Shown piece by piece: positions 1-6,147 of a stretch of 10,629 bases of DNA. Within the stretch, counting starts at the first letter, position 1, and each line of letters starts with the position of its first letter. The notes under the pieces were generated by a model. It was not told the DNA's origin. It did no database searches and saw nothing but the letters and a program-made list of their open reading frames with translations. The stretch comes from JANWZL01 sp037445185 (lineage in GTDB: Bacteria; Pseudomonadota; Gammaproteobacteria; Burkholderiales; Thiobacillaceae). Where the stretch lies: NCBI GenBank assembly GCA_037445185.1, contig JBBIKZ010000086.1, positions 1 to 10,629 on the forward strand. Direction: 5' to 3'. Both the position numbers and the translations under genes were made by a program.

Positions 1-12
1 GGACACGTTCAA

Positions 13-37
13 CTGCGGTTTTTAGGTTTAACCGCGG
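13..37. repeat. Small inverted repeat just upstream of fliK
   Basis: Bases 13-20 (CTGCGGTT) and 30-37 (AACCGCGG) can pair over 8 positions, one of them a G-T wobble, around a 9-base loop. The second arm ends 7 bases before the fliK start codon. It could be the end of the transcript or intergenic space of the preceding gene, or a hairpin in the fliK leader. There is no following T-run, so it does not look like an intrinsic terminator on the + strand. The pairing is seen in the sequence; any function is unknown. Confidence 0.3.
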
Positions 38-44
38 CGCCATC

Positions 45-1139
45 ATGATCCATTCCCCCATCCCGGCAGGCATCTCCGGCCAAGGTCTCTGCGCGGACTG
101 CAGCGCGTCTGCCCCCCTGCCAGGCCACAAGGCGGTGCAGGGGGCGTTTCACCGGGTTCTGCATGCCCTCCTCGCGGGCGGGGAGGGCAAGGCCGCCGGC
201 GCATTGCCCGTGCAGGGGGCGGTTGCAGGGCAAGCCGGCCTGCCCGGCGAGCCGGAGACCGCCGCGGTCGAGGACCTGCTGCGCGTCGCGACCCTGGCCG
301 CCGAGGGATCCGTCGGCGCGCCGGACTCGACCAGGGACGAGGCGGCGCCGTCTGCGGTCGCACCGACGCAACCCGCCGGACAGTCGGCGCCGAACGACTG
401 GGTCGGTGCATTGCAGGCCTTGCCCCAGGCTGCTACAGGGGGCGTCGTGCTACCCAAGCCCGGCTCGGAGGTGGCGCGCGGGGTGGCGGCAACGCTTGCC
501 GGCGGGCGGCAACACCTGCCGCCGCCGTTGCCGGCAGACACCACCTTGCCGGGGCAGATGGCTCAAGCCGTGGCGCAGGCCGATGGAGAGGCCGTTCTCC
601 CGTCTTCGGTTTTGCCCGAGATGGCGCAGCGCCCGGCCCTGCTTACCATGCAAGCCCCGGCCGAGCCTCCAGGACAGGTGGTACCGGAGCGTGCGTTGGA
701 GCCGGCGAGGATGGCGATCGCCCGCGAGGTCCTGACCATGCAGCTGCCCCTGCGGACGCAGGGGTGGGATGGCGAACTCGCCCAGCGCTTGGTCTGGATG
801 GCCGGCCGTCAGGCGCAATGGGCCGAGATCACCCTCAATCCGCCCAATCTGGGCAGCCTCGAGGTGCACCTCTCCCTCAAGGGCAATGACGCCAGCGCCT
901 ATTTCTACTCGCCTCACGTTGCCGTGCGTGAGGCCATCGACGAGAGCCTGTCCAGACTGAGGGAAATGCTGGCCGGCGTCGGCATCAGCCTGGGGCAGAC
1001 CCAGGTCAGCCAGCAGTCCTTCGGCGAGCGGCACGGCGGCAAGGCTTCGGGATACTCGCGCCCCGATGAGGCCGGCAGCGCCGCCGGCGTCGTGTCGCCA
1101 GCCTCATCGGGACGTGGTTTGGTCGATCTCTACGTCTGA
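45..1139 (+). CDS. fliK: Flagellar hook-length control protein FliK
   Basis: FliK is the secreted molecular ruler that measures the growing hook and, through FlhB, switches the flagellar export apparatus from hook-type to filament-type substrates. The 364-residue product has the family's two-part layout. Roughly residues 1-230 are a low-complexity region rich in Ala, Pro, Gly and Gln, with little recognisable conservation. Residues ~233-325 are a compact C-terminal Flg_hook domain (PF02120 type). This contains the signature NPPNLGSLEV at 265-274, followed by a beta strand and the amphipathic helix VREAIDESLSRLREML, then GVGISLGQTQVSQQ. The length is similar to other FliK proteins. The ATG at 45 has no strong ribosome-binding site in the 44 visible bases, so the start is less certain than the identity. 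It probably ends an upstream fliFGHIJ-type operon, because a 164-base gap separates it from fliL. Confidence 0.93.
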   Translation: MIHSPIPAGISGQGLCADCSASAPLPGHKAVQGAFHRVLHALLAGGEGKAAGALPVQGAVAGQAGLPGEPETAAVEDLLRVATLAAEGSVGAPDSTRDEAAPSAVAPTQPAGQSAPNDWVGALQALPQAATGGVVLPKPGSEVARGVAATLAGGRQHLPPPLPADTTLPGQMAQAVAQADGEAVLPSSVLPEMAQRPALLTMQAPAEPPGQVVPERALEPARMAIAREVLTMQLPLRTQGWDGELAQRLVWMAGRQAQWAEITLNPPNLGSLEVHLSLKGNDASAYFYSPHVAVREAIDESLSRLREMLAGVGISLGQTQVSQQSFGERHGGKASGYSRPDEAGSAAGVVSPASSGRGLVDLYV

Positions 1140-1303
1140 AGCCCGTTGCCCGAGCGGCGGCGGCAGCCTGTCGGTGCAGCACCGCGGGTGAGCGCGTCCT
1201 TGCCAGACGGCTTGCGATGAAGTAATAAGCAACCTAAGCTTGTTGGCAGAAGTGACTGTTTTTTCGACCAATCACGTCCCGATTCTGATGAGGTGACATG
1301 GCC
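1140..1303 (+). promoter_or_regulatory. fliK-fliL intergenic region, probable promoter of fliLMNOPQR
   Basis: This 164-base gap is the largest non-coding stretch in the flagellar half. Its first 60 bases are GC-rich and hold a short palindrome, CGGTGCAGCACCG (1172-1184). From about 1215 to 1290 composition turns clearly AT-richer than everything around it, including a six-T run at 1259-1264, as expected for a promoter and leader. A TTGGCA at 1243-1248 matches a -35 box in five of six positions, but no good -10 lies 16-18 bases downstream. The same bases resemble the -24 half of a sigma-54 site (TTGGCA), yet the -12 half is off by one base. No intrinsic terminator for fliK was found. The promoter role is inferred from composition and position, and the sigma factor is not determined. 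Confidence 0.4.
1290..1296 (+). promoter_or_regulatory. Ribosome-binding site of fliL
   Basis: GAGGTGA here is a strong Shine-Dalgarno match. Two in-frame ATG codons follow, at 1298 and 1304. Only the second leaves a normal 7-base spacer, while the first would leave one base. This site is the reason for starting fliL at 1304. Confidence 0.7.
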
Positions 1304-1807
1304 ATGGCCGAGACCCCGAAGGCAGAGGGCGCGAGCGACGCACCGCCCGCTGGCAAGAAAAAGAAGCTCCTGATCATCATCCTCGCTGCGGTGCTCCTCG
1401 CAGCCCTGGCGGCGGGCGGCGCGGCGGTCTTCCTGCTCGGCGGCAAGCCGGCTGCCGAACACACCGAGGAGGAGCATGCCGAAGAGGCGGAGGATGAGCC
1501 CCCCGTCTACGAGCGGCTCGAGACCTTCACGGTGAACCTGGCCGATCAGGAGAGCTATCTGCAGGTGGAGATCTCCCTCAAACTGGCCGATACCAAGCTC
1601 CAGGAGCGGCTCAAACAGCGCATGCCCGAGGTGCGCGACGTCCTGTTGCGCCTGTTGTCCAGCAAGACGGCCGAGGAGCTGATCACGCCCGAGGGCAAGG
1701 CCGAGCTGGCGAAGGAGGTACGCAAGGAAGTCAACGGTGTGATCGGGGCGAAAAAAGCGGACAAAGGGGTCAAGGACGTGCTGTTCACCTCCTTCATCAT
1801 CCAATAA
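1304..1807 (+). CDS. fliL: Flagellar basal body-associated protein FliL
   Basis: FliL is a single-pass inner-membrane protein that surrounds or supports the stator units at the flagellar basal body and affects motor output. The 167-residue product shows the classic layout. A short polar cytoplasmic N-terminus ends in a KKKK cluster (18-21) and is followed by one membrane segment (about 22-47). Then comes an acidic linker rich in Glu (about 53-67) and a periplasmic FliL domain with the pattern FTVNL...YLQVEISL. Helices with MPEVRDVLLRLLSSKT follow, and the chain finishes with the typical ending VLFTSFIIQ. An ATG six bases upstream (1298) would add Met-Ala, but the ribosome-binding site favours 1304. 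It appears to be the first gene of the fliLMNOPQR transcript. The stop is 15 bases before fliM. Confidence 0.95.
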   Translation: MAETPKAEGASDAPPAGKKKKLLIIILAAVLLAALAAGGAAVFLLGGKPAAEHTEEEHAEEAEDEPPVYERLETFTVNLADQESYLQVEISLKLADTKLQERLKQRMPEVRDVLLRLLSSKTAEELITPEGKAELAKEVRKEVNGVIGAKKADKGVKDVLFTSFIIQ

Positions 1808-1822
1808 CGCATAGACGGGGCC

Positions 1823-2824
1823 ATGGCCGACGATATCCTGTCCCAGGAAGAGGTCGATGCCCTCCTGCGGGGCGTCACGGGGGAGGCAGAGGAGAGTGTC
1901 GTCGAGGAGGCCAGCGGGGGGGTGCGTCCCTACGACATCGGCCGTCAGGAACGCATCGTGCGCGGGCGCATGCCCACCCTGGAGATCATCAACGAACGTT
2001 TCGCGCGCAACTTCCGCATCGGGCTGTTCAACCTCATCCGGCGCACGGCCGAGATCTCCGTCGGACCGGTGTCGGTCATCAAGTACAGCGAGTTCGTGCG
2101 CAACCTGGTGGTGCCCACCAACCTCAACCTGGTGCACATGCCACCGCTGCGCGGGACGGCCCTGTACGTGTTCGACCCTAATCTGGTCTTTCTGGTGGTG
2201 GACACCCTGTTCGGGGGTGACGGCCGTTTCCACATGCGCGTCGAGGGGCGCGATTTCACCCTGGCCGAGCAGCGCATCATCCACAAGATGCTGGAGGTGG
2301 TGTTCGAGGAATTCCAGAAGGCCTGGGCGCCCATCCATCCCGTCTCCTTCGAATACGTGCGCTCGGAGATGAACACCCAGTTCGCCAACATCGCCACGCC
2401 GACGGAGATCGTGGTGGTGACCACCTTCAACATCGAGCTCGGGGCGGGTGGCGGTGATTTCCACGTCTGCATCCCCTACAGTATGATAGAACCGCTGCGG
2501 GATCAGCTGACCAGCCCCATGCAGGCCGACCGCGCCGAGGCAGACGAACGCTGGGTGCAGCAGATGCGGCAGCAGGTTCAGGACGCGCAGGTCGAGCTGG
2601 TCGCGAACCTGGGTCATACATCCATTACCCTGAGGCAGATCATGGAGCTCAAGGTGGGCGATGTCATCTCGCTGGACATCCCGGAGGCGGTGATCGGCCA
2701 AGTCGATGGGGTGCCGCTGTTCGAGTGCCAGTATGGCCAGGTCAACGGGCAGTATGCCCTGAAGATCAAGCGCGTGCTGCAGCTTGACGAGCGGATGGCC
2801 TGCGTGTCCGGATACAAGCCATGA
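1823..2824 (+). CDS. fliM: Flagellar motor switch protein FliM
   Basis: FliM is the C-ring protein that receives phosphorylated CheY and, with FliG and FliN, reverses flagellar rotation. The 333-residue product is full length. The N-terminus ILSQEEVDALL (about residues 5-15) matches the EIDALL-type CheY-P-binding peptide. The linker RPYDIGRQERIVRGRMP leads into the CheC-like middle domain, which carries the GGDG loop at 131-134 that contacts FliG. The C-terminal SpoA domain (about 255-330) contains LRQIMELKVGDVISLDIPE and VPLFECQYG, and pairs with FliN. A G-rich stretch (GACGGGG, 1814-1820) ends only two bases before the ATG, so the ribosome-binding site is poor. Conservation at the N-terminus still makes this start secure. 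Its TGA overlaps the fliN ATG as ATGA. The intact CheY-binding peptide suggests that the motor is under chemotaxis control. Confidence 0.97.
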   Translation: MADDILSQEEVDALLRGVTGEAEESVVEEASGGVRPYDIGRQERIVRGRMPTLEIINERFARNFRIGLFNLIRRTAEISVGPVSVIKYSEFVRNLVVPTNLNLVHMPPLRGTALYVFDPNLVFLVVDTLFGGDGRFHMRVEGRDFTLAEQRIIHKMLEVVFEEFQKAWAPIHPVSFEYVRSEMNTQFANIATPTEIVVVTTFNIELGAGGGDFHVCIPYSMIEPLRDQLTSPMQADRAEADERWVQQMRQQVQDAQVELVANLGHTSITLRQIMELKVGDVISLDIPEAVIGQVDGVPLFECQYGQVNGQYALKIKRVLQLDERMACVSGYKP

Positions 2825-3300
2825 GCGAGGACGCCGAGAAGGATAGCATCACCGCCGACGATTGGGCGGCTGCCCTGGCAGAACAGGAAGCGTCGGCCGC
2901 CTCCGGCGAGGCGGATGACTGGGCGGCCGCCCTGGCAGAACAACAAGCGGCCGAGTCCGCATCGGGGTCAGCCGCGCCCGCCCAACCGGCGTCCAACGTC
3001 TTCCAGAGTCTGGTGGCCGATAACGTACCGCCGGCGGCGAACAATCTCGATCTCATCCTCGACATCCCCGTCCATCTGACCGTGGAGCTTGGCCGCACCA
3101 AGATCGCCATCCGCAACCTGCTGCAGCTGGCCCAGGGTTCGGTGGTGGAGCTGGACGGTCTGGCCGGCGAGCCGATGGACGTCCTGGTCAACGGCTGTCT
3201 CATCGCTCAGGGCGAGGTGGTGGTGGTCAACGACAAGTTCGGCATCCGCCTCACGGACATCATCAGTCCGGCAGAGCGGCTGCGCCGATTGAACAAATGA
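2821..3300 (+). CDS. fliN: Flagellar motor switch protein FliN, with duplicated N-terminal motif
   Basis: FliN forms the base of the C-ring with FliM and, through FliH, docks the export ATPase complex. The 159-residue product has a well-conserved C-terminal SpoA domain (about 76-157). It includes DIPVHLTVELGRTK, the near-invariant LAQGSVVELDGLAGEP and GEVVVVNDKFGIRLTDI. The N-terminal tail is unusual. The motif DDWAAALAEQ, which resembles the DLWAEALSEQ stretch present once in the E. coli protein, occurs twice, at residues 13-22 and 32-41. This partly explains a length about 20 residues above the E. coli protein. The start ATG lies inside the fliM stop (ATGA), with no clear ribosome-binding site, so translation is probably coupled. 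Its own TGA overlaps the fliO start in the same way. Confidence 0.96.
   Translation: MSEDAEKDSITADDWAAALAEQEASAASGEADDWAAALAEQQAAESASGSAAPAQPASNVFQSLVADNVPPAANNLDLILDIPVHLTVELGRTKIAIRNLLQLAQGSVVELDGLAGEPMDVLVNGCLIAQGEVVVVNDKFGIRLTDIISPAERLRRLNK
2857..2949 (+). repeat. In-frame direct repeat inside fliN
   Basis: Two 36-base copies, 2857-2892 and 2914-2949, agree at 31 of 36 positions and start 57 bases (19 codons) apart. Each encodes DDWAAALAEQ plus two residues. Three of the five differences are synonymous third-position changes between Asp codons or Ala codons. One Gln codon also changes synonymously, and one difference turns Glu into Gln. The pattern fits an in-frame tandem duplication of about 57 bases followed by divergence of the intervening linker. 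Confidence 0.75.
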
Positions 3301-3818
3301 ATGCCCCCATGGCCGGGTGGTGCCCGAGCCGACCCCCGCTGGGGGGCGAGCGATATGTGGGGCGGCCTGGCCTGTTTCCTGGTCGATTGCCCAGGCGGGG
3401 TCCATCGTCTGCGCTGCTGGCCGCTGTCGCCTGGCTGCCGGCGTGCGTCGCAGCGGCCGAGCCGGTCGCGGCGCAGGCTTCCGCCTGGGGGGCGCTCGCG
3501 CAGGCGTTGTTGGCCCTGTTGCTGGTGCTCGCCGCCTTGTTCGCCTTCCTCTGGCTACTGCGGCGCCTCTCGCCGATGCAGTCCGGGGCGCAGGGGGCGG
3601 TGCGCGTGGTGGGCGGCGTCATGCTGGGCACCCGTGAGAGGCTGGTCATCGTCGAGGTGGCCGACCAGTGGCTGCTCATCGGGGTGGGCGCCGGTCAGGT
3701 CAGTCACCTCCACACCATGCCCCGACCGGCCGGCTACAGCGCGCCCGCCGAACGTGACGCGCACGCCGGTTTCTCCGGCAAGCTGGCCGAATTCCTGGGC
3801 CGTTTCGATCGGCGTTGA
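3297..3818 (+). CDS. fliO: Flagellar biosynthetic protein FliO
   Basis: FliO is a membrane protein that assists assembly and stability of the FliP ring in the flagellar type III export gate; it is the least conserved gate component. The 173-residue product contains a hydrophobic signal-like segment (about 38-54, ending VAAAEP). A second membrane span follows (about 66-88, ending LWLLRRL), then the cytoplasmic FliO domain with VRVVGGVMLGTRERLVIVEV and DQWLLIGVGAGQVSHLH. The first ~36 residues are Pro/Gly/Arg-rich and unlike a FliO N-terminus. Starting at GTG 3357, which has a G-rich stretch about ten bases upstream, would give a cleaner signal peptide and a 153-residue protein. I keep the ATG at 3297 because it overlaps the fliN stop by ATGA, but the true start is open. 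A one-base gap separates it from fliP. Confidence 0.85.
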   Translation: MNAPMAGWCPSRPPLGGERYVGRPGLFPGRLPRRGPSSALLAAVAWLPACVAAAEPVAAQASAWGALAQALLALLLVLAALFAFLWLLRRLSPMQSGAQGAVRVVGGVMLGTRERLVIVEVADQWLLIGVGAGQVSHLHTMPRPAGYSAPAERDAHAGFSGKLAEFLGRFDRR

Positions 3819-3819
3819 G

Positions 3820-4554
3820 ATGCGCTGGCTAGTGCTAGTGTGTCTGTGTGGCCTGCCGGCTGTCGCGCAGGCGGCCGCGGGCCTGCCCGCCTTCACCAGC
3901 ACGCCTGGACCCGGCGGCAGCCAGACCTATACCTTCAGCCTGGAGGCCCTGCTCCTCCTCACCTCGCTCACCTTTCTGCCGGCGGTGCTGTTGATGATGA
4001 CCTCCTTCACACGCATCGTCATCGTGCTGGCGCTCCTGCGCCAGGCCCTGGGCACCATGCAGGCGCCGCCCAATCAGGTCATCATCGGTCTGGCGCTGTT
4101 CCTGACCTTCTTCATCATGGCCCCGGTGTTCGAACGCATCTACGACACGGCCTGGAAGCCCTACGCCGACAACCAGATCAACTTCGTGCAGGCGGTGGAG
4201 CGCGGCGCCGAGCCCCTCAAGGCCTATATGCTCAAGCAGACGCGCGAGTCGGATCTGGCCCTCTTCGTGCGCCTGGCCAACGTCCCGCCCATCGAGTCGC
4301 CCGAGGCCACCCCCATGCGCGTGTTGATCCCGGCCTACGTCATCTCGGAGTTGAAGACCGCCTTCCAGATCGGTTTCATCGTCTTCATCCCCTTTCTCAT
4401 CATCGACCTGGTGGTCTCCAGCGTGCTGATGTCCATGGGCATGATGATGCTCTCGCCCATGCTGGTGTCGCTGCCGTTCAAGCTCCTGCTGTTCGTCCTC
4501 GCCGACGGTTGGAACCTGCTCATCGCCTCTCTGGTGCAGACCTTTGAGCTATGA
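3820..4554 (+). CDS. fliP: Flagellar type III export-gate protein FliP
   Basis: FliP forms the pentameric core of the FliP5Q4R1 export gate, through which flagellar subunits cross the inner membrane. The 244-residue product has a cleavable signal peptide (residues 1-18, VAQA then A), as is usual for FliP. Membrane segments lie at about 43-73, 86-106, 182-206 and 212-238. Family signatures are FTRIVIVLALLRQALGTMQAPPNQV, the periplasmic region ending YMLKQTRESDLALF, and IPAYVISELKTAFQIGF. The Met-rich loop MGMMMLSP, near 206-213, is the methionine gasket that seals the closed pore. The ATG at 3820 follows the fliO stop by one base and is chosen because the signal peptide starts exactly there. 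The frame is open further upstream, but that stretch lies over fliO and is not protein-like. Its TGA overlaps fliQ by ATGA. Confidence 0.97.
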   Translation: MRWLVLVCLCGLPAVAQAAAGLPAFTSTPGPGGSQTYTFSLEALLLLTSLTFLPAVLLMMTSFTRIVIVLALLRQALGTMQAPPNQVIIGLALFLTFFIMAPVFERIYDTAWKPYADNQINFVQAVERGAEPLKAYMLKQTRESDLALFVRLANVPPIESPEATPMRVLIPAYVISELKTAFQIGFIVFIPFLIIDLVVSSVLMSMGMMMLSPMLVSLPFKLLLFVLADGWNLLIASLVQTFEL

Positions 4555-4820
4555 CCTCGGATGCCGTCGTCGCCCTGGTGCGCGCCGCCCTCGAAGTGGG
4601 GGGGCTGGTCGCCGGACCCCTGCTGCTCGCCTCCCTGCTCACCGGGCTCGTGGTGTCCATCTTCCAGGCCGCCACCCAGATCAACGAACTCACCCTCACC
4701 TTCATCCCGAAGCTGGTGGTGATGTTCCTGGTCCTGGTCCTGACGGGGCCCTGGGCCCTGCAGCTGATGGTGGAGTACATCACCCGGCTCTACGAGAGCA
4801 TCCCGCAGCTCATCGGATGA
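4551..4820 (+). CDS. fliQ: Flagellar export-gate protein FliQ
   Basis: FliQ is the small two-helix membrane protein that wraps around the FliP-FliR core of the flagellar type III export gate. The 89-residue product is the normal family length. It has two hydrophobic hairpin helices (about 15-40 and 50-78) and the signature stretch VSIFQAATQINELTLTFIPK between them. The start ATG sits in the fliP stop codon (ATGA), and its own TGA overlaps the fliR ATG in the same way. No separate strong ribosome-binding site is visible, which suggests coupled translation that keeps gate subunits in step. Confidence 0.96.
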   Translation: MTSDAVVALVRAALEVGGLVAGPLLLASLLTGLVVSIFQAATQINELTLTFIPKLVVMFLVLVLTGPWALQLMVEYITRLYESIPQLIG

Positions 4821-5605
4821 TCCCCGTCACCTCCGACCAGCTCAACCTCTGGCTGGCGGCCTTCCTCTTCCCCCTGGTGCGTATCCTGGCGTGGCTCTCG
4901 GCCGACCCCCTGCTCGGCAACCGCGCCGCTCCGGTGAGCGTGCGGGTCGCGCTGGGCTTCGCGCTCACCGTGGCGATCGTCCCGGCCCTGCCGCCGCCGC
5001 CCCAGGTCGCGCTCCTCTCCGGCGAGGGGCTCCTGATCCTCGCCCAGCAGGTGGTCATCGGCGTGGCGCTCGGCTTCATGCTGCGCATCGTGTTCGCCGC
5101 CATCGAGTTCGCCGGCCAGTTCATGGGCCTGCAGATGGGGCTTTCCTTCGCCACGCTGATCGATCCGATCAACGGCGCCCAGACACCGGTCGTCGCGCAA
5201 TTCATGGTGCTCACCGCGGCCCTGATCCTGTTCGCCTTCGACGGTCATCACCTCATCCTCGAGGCCCTGGTGGAGAGTTTCAGGTCCCTGCCCATCGCCG
5301 CGGTGCCCCTGTCGGCCTACGACTTCGGCGCCATCGTGCGCTGGGGAGGGGTCATCTTCAGCCTGGGTCTGCAGATCGCCCTGCCGGTGACCGCGGCGCT
5401 GCTCTCGGCCAACCTCGCCATCGGCATGATGACCCGCGCCGCCCCCCAGCTCAACATCTTCGCCGTCGGCTTCCCGCTCACCCTGGCCACCGGCTTCGTC
5501 GTCCTCTATTTCTCCCTCGCCTATCTGCCGCAGACCGTGGAGCGGATCTGGCTGGAGGCGGCACGGGCGGTCAGCGCTTTCGTCACGCCGCCGGCCGCGC
5601 CATGA
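4817..5605 (+). CDS. fliR: Flagellar export-gate protein FliR
   Basis: FliR is the single-copy subunit that closes the FliP5Q4R1 helical assembly of the flagellar export gate and contacts FlhB. The 262-residue product is full length and has several hydrophobic spans. Recognisable family blocks are LWLAAFLFPLVRILA near the start and IEFAGQFMGLQMGLSFATLIDP in the middle. Near the end come APQLNIFAVGFPLTL and the final hydrophobic span before the short hydrophilic tail. There is no fusion to an FlhB domain. The ATG at 4817 overlaps the fliQ stop. The frame is open 91 codons further upstream over fliQ, but that part is Arg/Pro-rich shadow sequence. Unlike many bacteria, flhB does not follow; a methyltransferase overlaps instead. 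Confidence 0.96.
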   Translation: MIPVTSDQLNLWLAAFLFPLVRILAWLSADPLLGNRAAPVSVRVALGFALTVAIVPALPPPPQVALLSGEGLLILAQQVVIGVALGFMLRIVFAAIEFAGQFMGLQMGLSFATLIDPINGAQTPVVAQFMVLTAALILFAFDGHHLILEALVESFRSLPIAAVPLSAYDFGAIVRWGGVIFSLGLQIALPVTAALLSANLAIGMMTRAAPQLNIFAVGFPLTLATGFVVLYFSLAYLPQTVERIWLEAARAVSAFVTPPAAP

Positions 5606-6105
5606 CGCCTTCCGCCTGGTTGCAACGCTGGGTCCATCTCATCCCTCCGAGCGGCCGGGTGCTCGACGTCGCCTGCGGCAGCGGCCGCCATGCCGTCTAT
5701 CTGGCGGGCCTGGGCTATCGGGTCACGGCGGTGGACCGCGATCTGGGTCTGAGCGCCTCCGTGCGCGACACGCCGGGCGTGGCCTGGCAGGAACACGATC
5801 TGGAGGCCGACCCCTGGCCTTTTGCGGCCGGCATCTGGCAGGGGGTAGTGGTCATCAACTATCTGCATCGGCCGCTCCTGCCCCACCTGATCGCCGCCCT
5901 GGCGAGCGGCGGGGCGCTGATCTACGCCACCTTCGCCCATGGCCAGCAGCGCTACGGGCGGCCGCGCAATCCCCAGCATCTGCTCATGCCGGGCGAGCTG
6001 TTGGAAACGGCGCGCGGACGGCTGCATGTCGTGGCCTACGAGGATGTGGCGGTGTCCGATCCCGTGCCCAGCCGTCGCCAGAAGCTCGCCGCCCTGAAGC
6101 CCTGA
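5602..6105 (+). CDS. Small class I SAM-dependent methyltransferase, substrate unknown
   Basis: The 167-residue product is a compact Rossmann-fold methyltransferase. Motif I is VLDVACGSGRHAVYLAGLGY (about 19-38). The acidic end of strand 2 is TAVDRD, a later acidic block is EHDLEADPWPF, and the motif IV region is VVVINYLHRPLLPHL. It then reads GGALIYATFA with a C-terminal RNPQHLLMPGELLE and a basic end, SRRQKLAAL. The overall pattern resembles TehB/Methyltransf_25-type small enzymes. No extra substrate-binding domain is visible, so the methyl acceptor cannot be named from sequence. The ATG overlaps the fliR stop as ATGA, and no good independent ribosome-binding site is seen, so it is probably translated with the flagellar genes. 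The next gene is dapA, and a metabolic role unconnected with flagella is equally possible. The stop codon lies in an 8-base tandem repeat. Confidence 0.87.
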   Translation: MTPSAWLQRWVHLIPPSGRVLDVACGSGRHAVYLAGLGYRVTAVDRDLGLSASVRDTPGVAWQEHDLEADPWPFAAGIWQGVVVINYLHRPLLPHLIAALASGGALIYATFAHGQQRYGRPRNPQHLLMPGELLETARGRLHVVAYEDVAVSDPVPSRRQKLAALKP

Positions 6106-6106
6106 A
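6091..6106 (+). repeat. Tandem 8-base repeat over the methyltransferase stop codon
   Basis: GCCCTGAA occurs twice in a row (6091-6098 and 6099-6106). The TGA stop of the methyltransferase lies in the second unit. Because the unit is not a multiple of three, gain or loss of a copy would change the reading frame and the C-terminus. Two copies of eight bases in GC-rich sequence may well be chance. Confidence 0.4.
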
Positions 6107-6117
6107 GGCTTTTCATA

Positions 6118-6123
6118 TAGAAT
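6118..6123 (+). promoter_or_regulatory. Candidate -10 element of dapA
   Basis: TAGAAT matches TATAAT in five of six positions. It lies in a short AT-rich island (about 6108-6133) that stands out between two GC-rich genes, and it sits 30 bases before the dapA start chosen here. Transcription would begin near 6130, giving a leader of under 20 bases. No convincing -35 box lies 16-18 bases upstream, so activity may be weak or need an activator. This would separate dapA from the flagellar transcript. Confidence 0.4.
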
Positions 6124-6147
6124 CGCAATTTTTCGATGCGCGTGAAC

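Noticed and set aside
1..20. Possible sigma-54 promoter before fliK (GGACACG...CTGCGG)
   Set aside because: The required ten-base spacing between the GG and GC elements is not met: the GC lies twelve bases after the GG.
1130..2701. 523-codon open frame on the - strand across fliL and fliM
   Set aside because: It is the antisense shadow of two well-conserved genes in GC-rich DNA. Its translation is His/Asp/Leu/Gly-rich with no recognisable domain.
3301..3819. Frame of fliP open for 173 codons upstream, starting at an ATG beside the fliO start
   Set aside because: The added sequence is Cys/Trp/Ser/Arg-rich shadow of fliO, and a proper FliP signal peptide begins at 3820. Two overlapping coding frames are not needed to explain it.
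4891..5601. Upstream extension of the methyltransferase frame across fliR
   Set aside because: The translation is Arg/Pro/Ala/Gly-rich out-of-frame sequence. The methyltransferase fold starts normally from ATG 5602.
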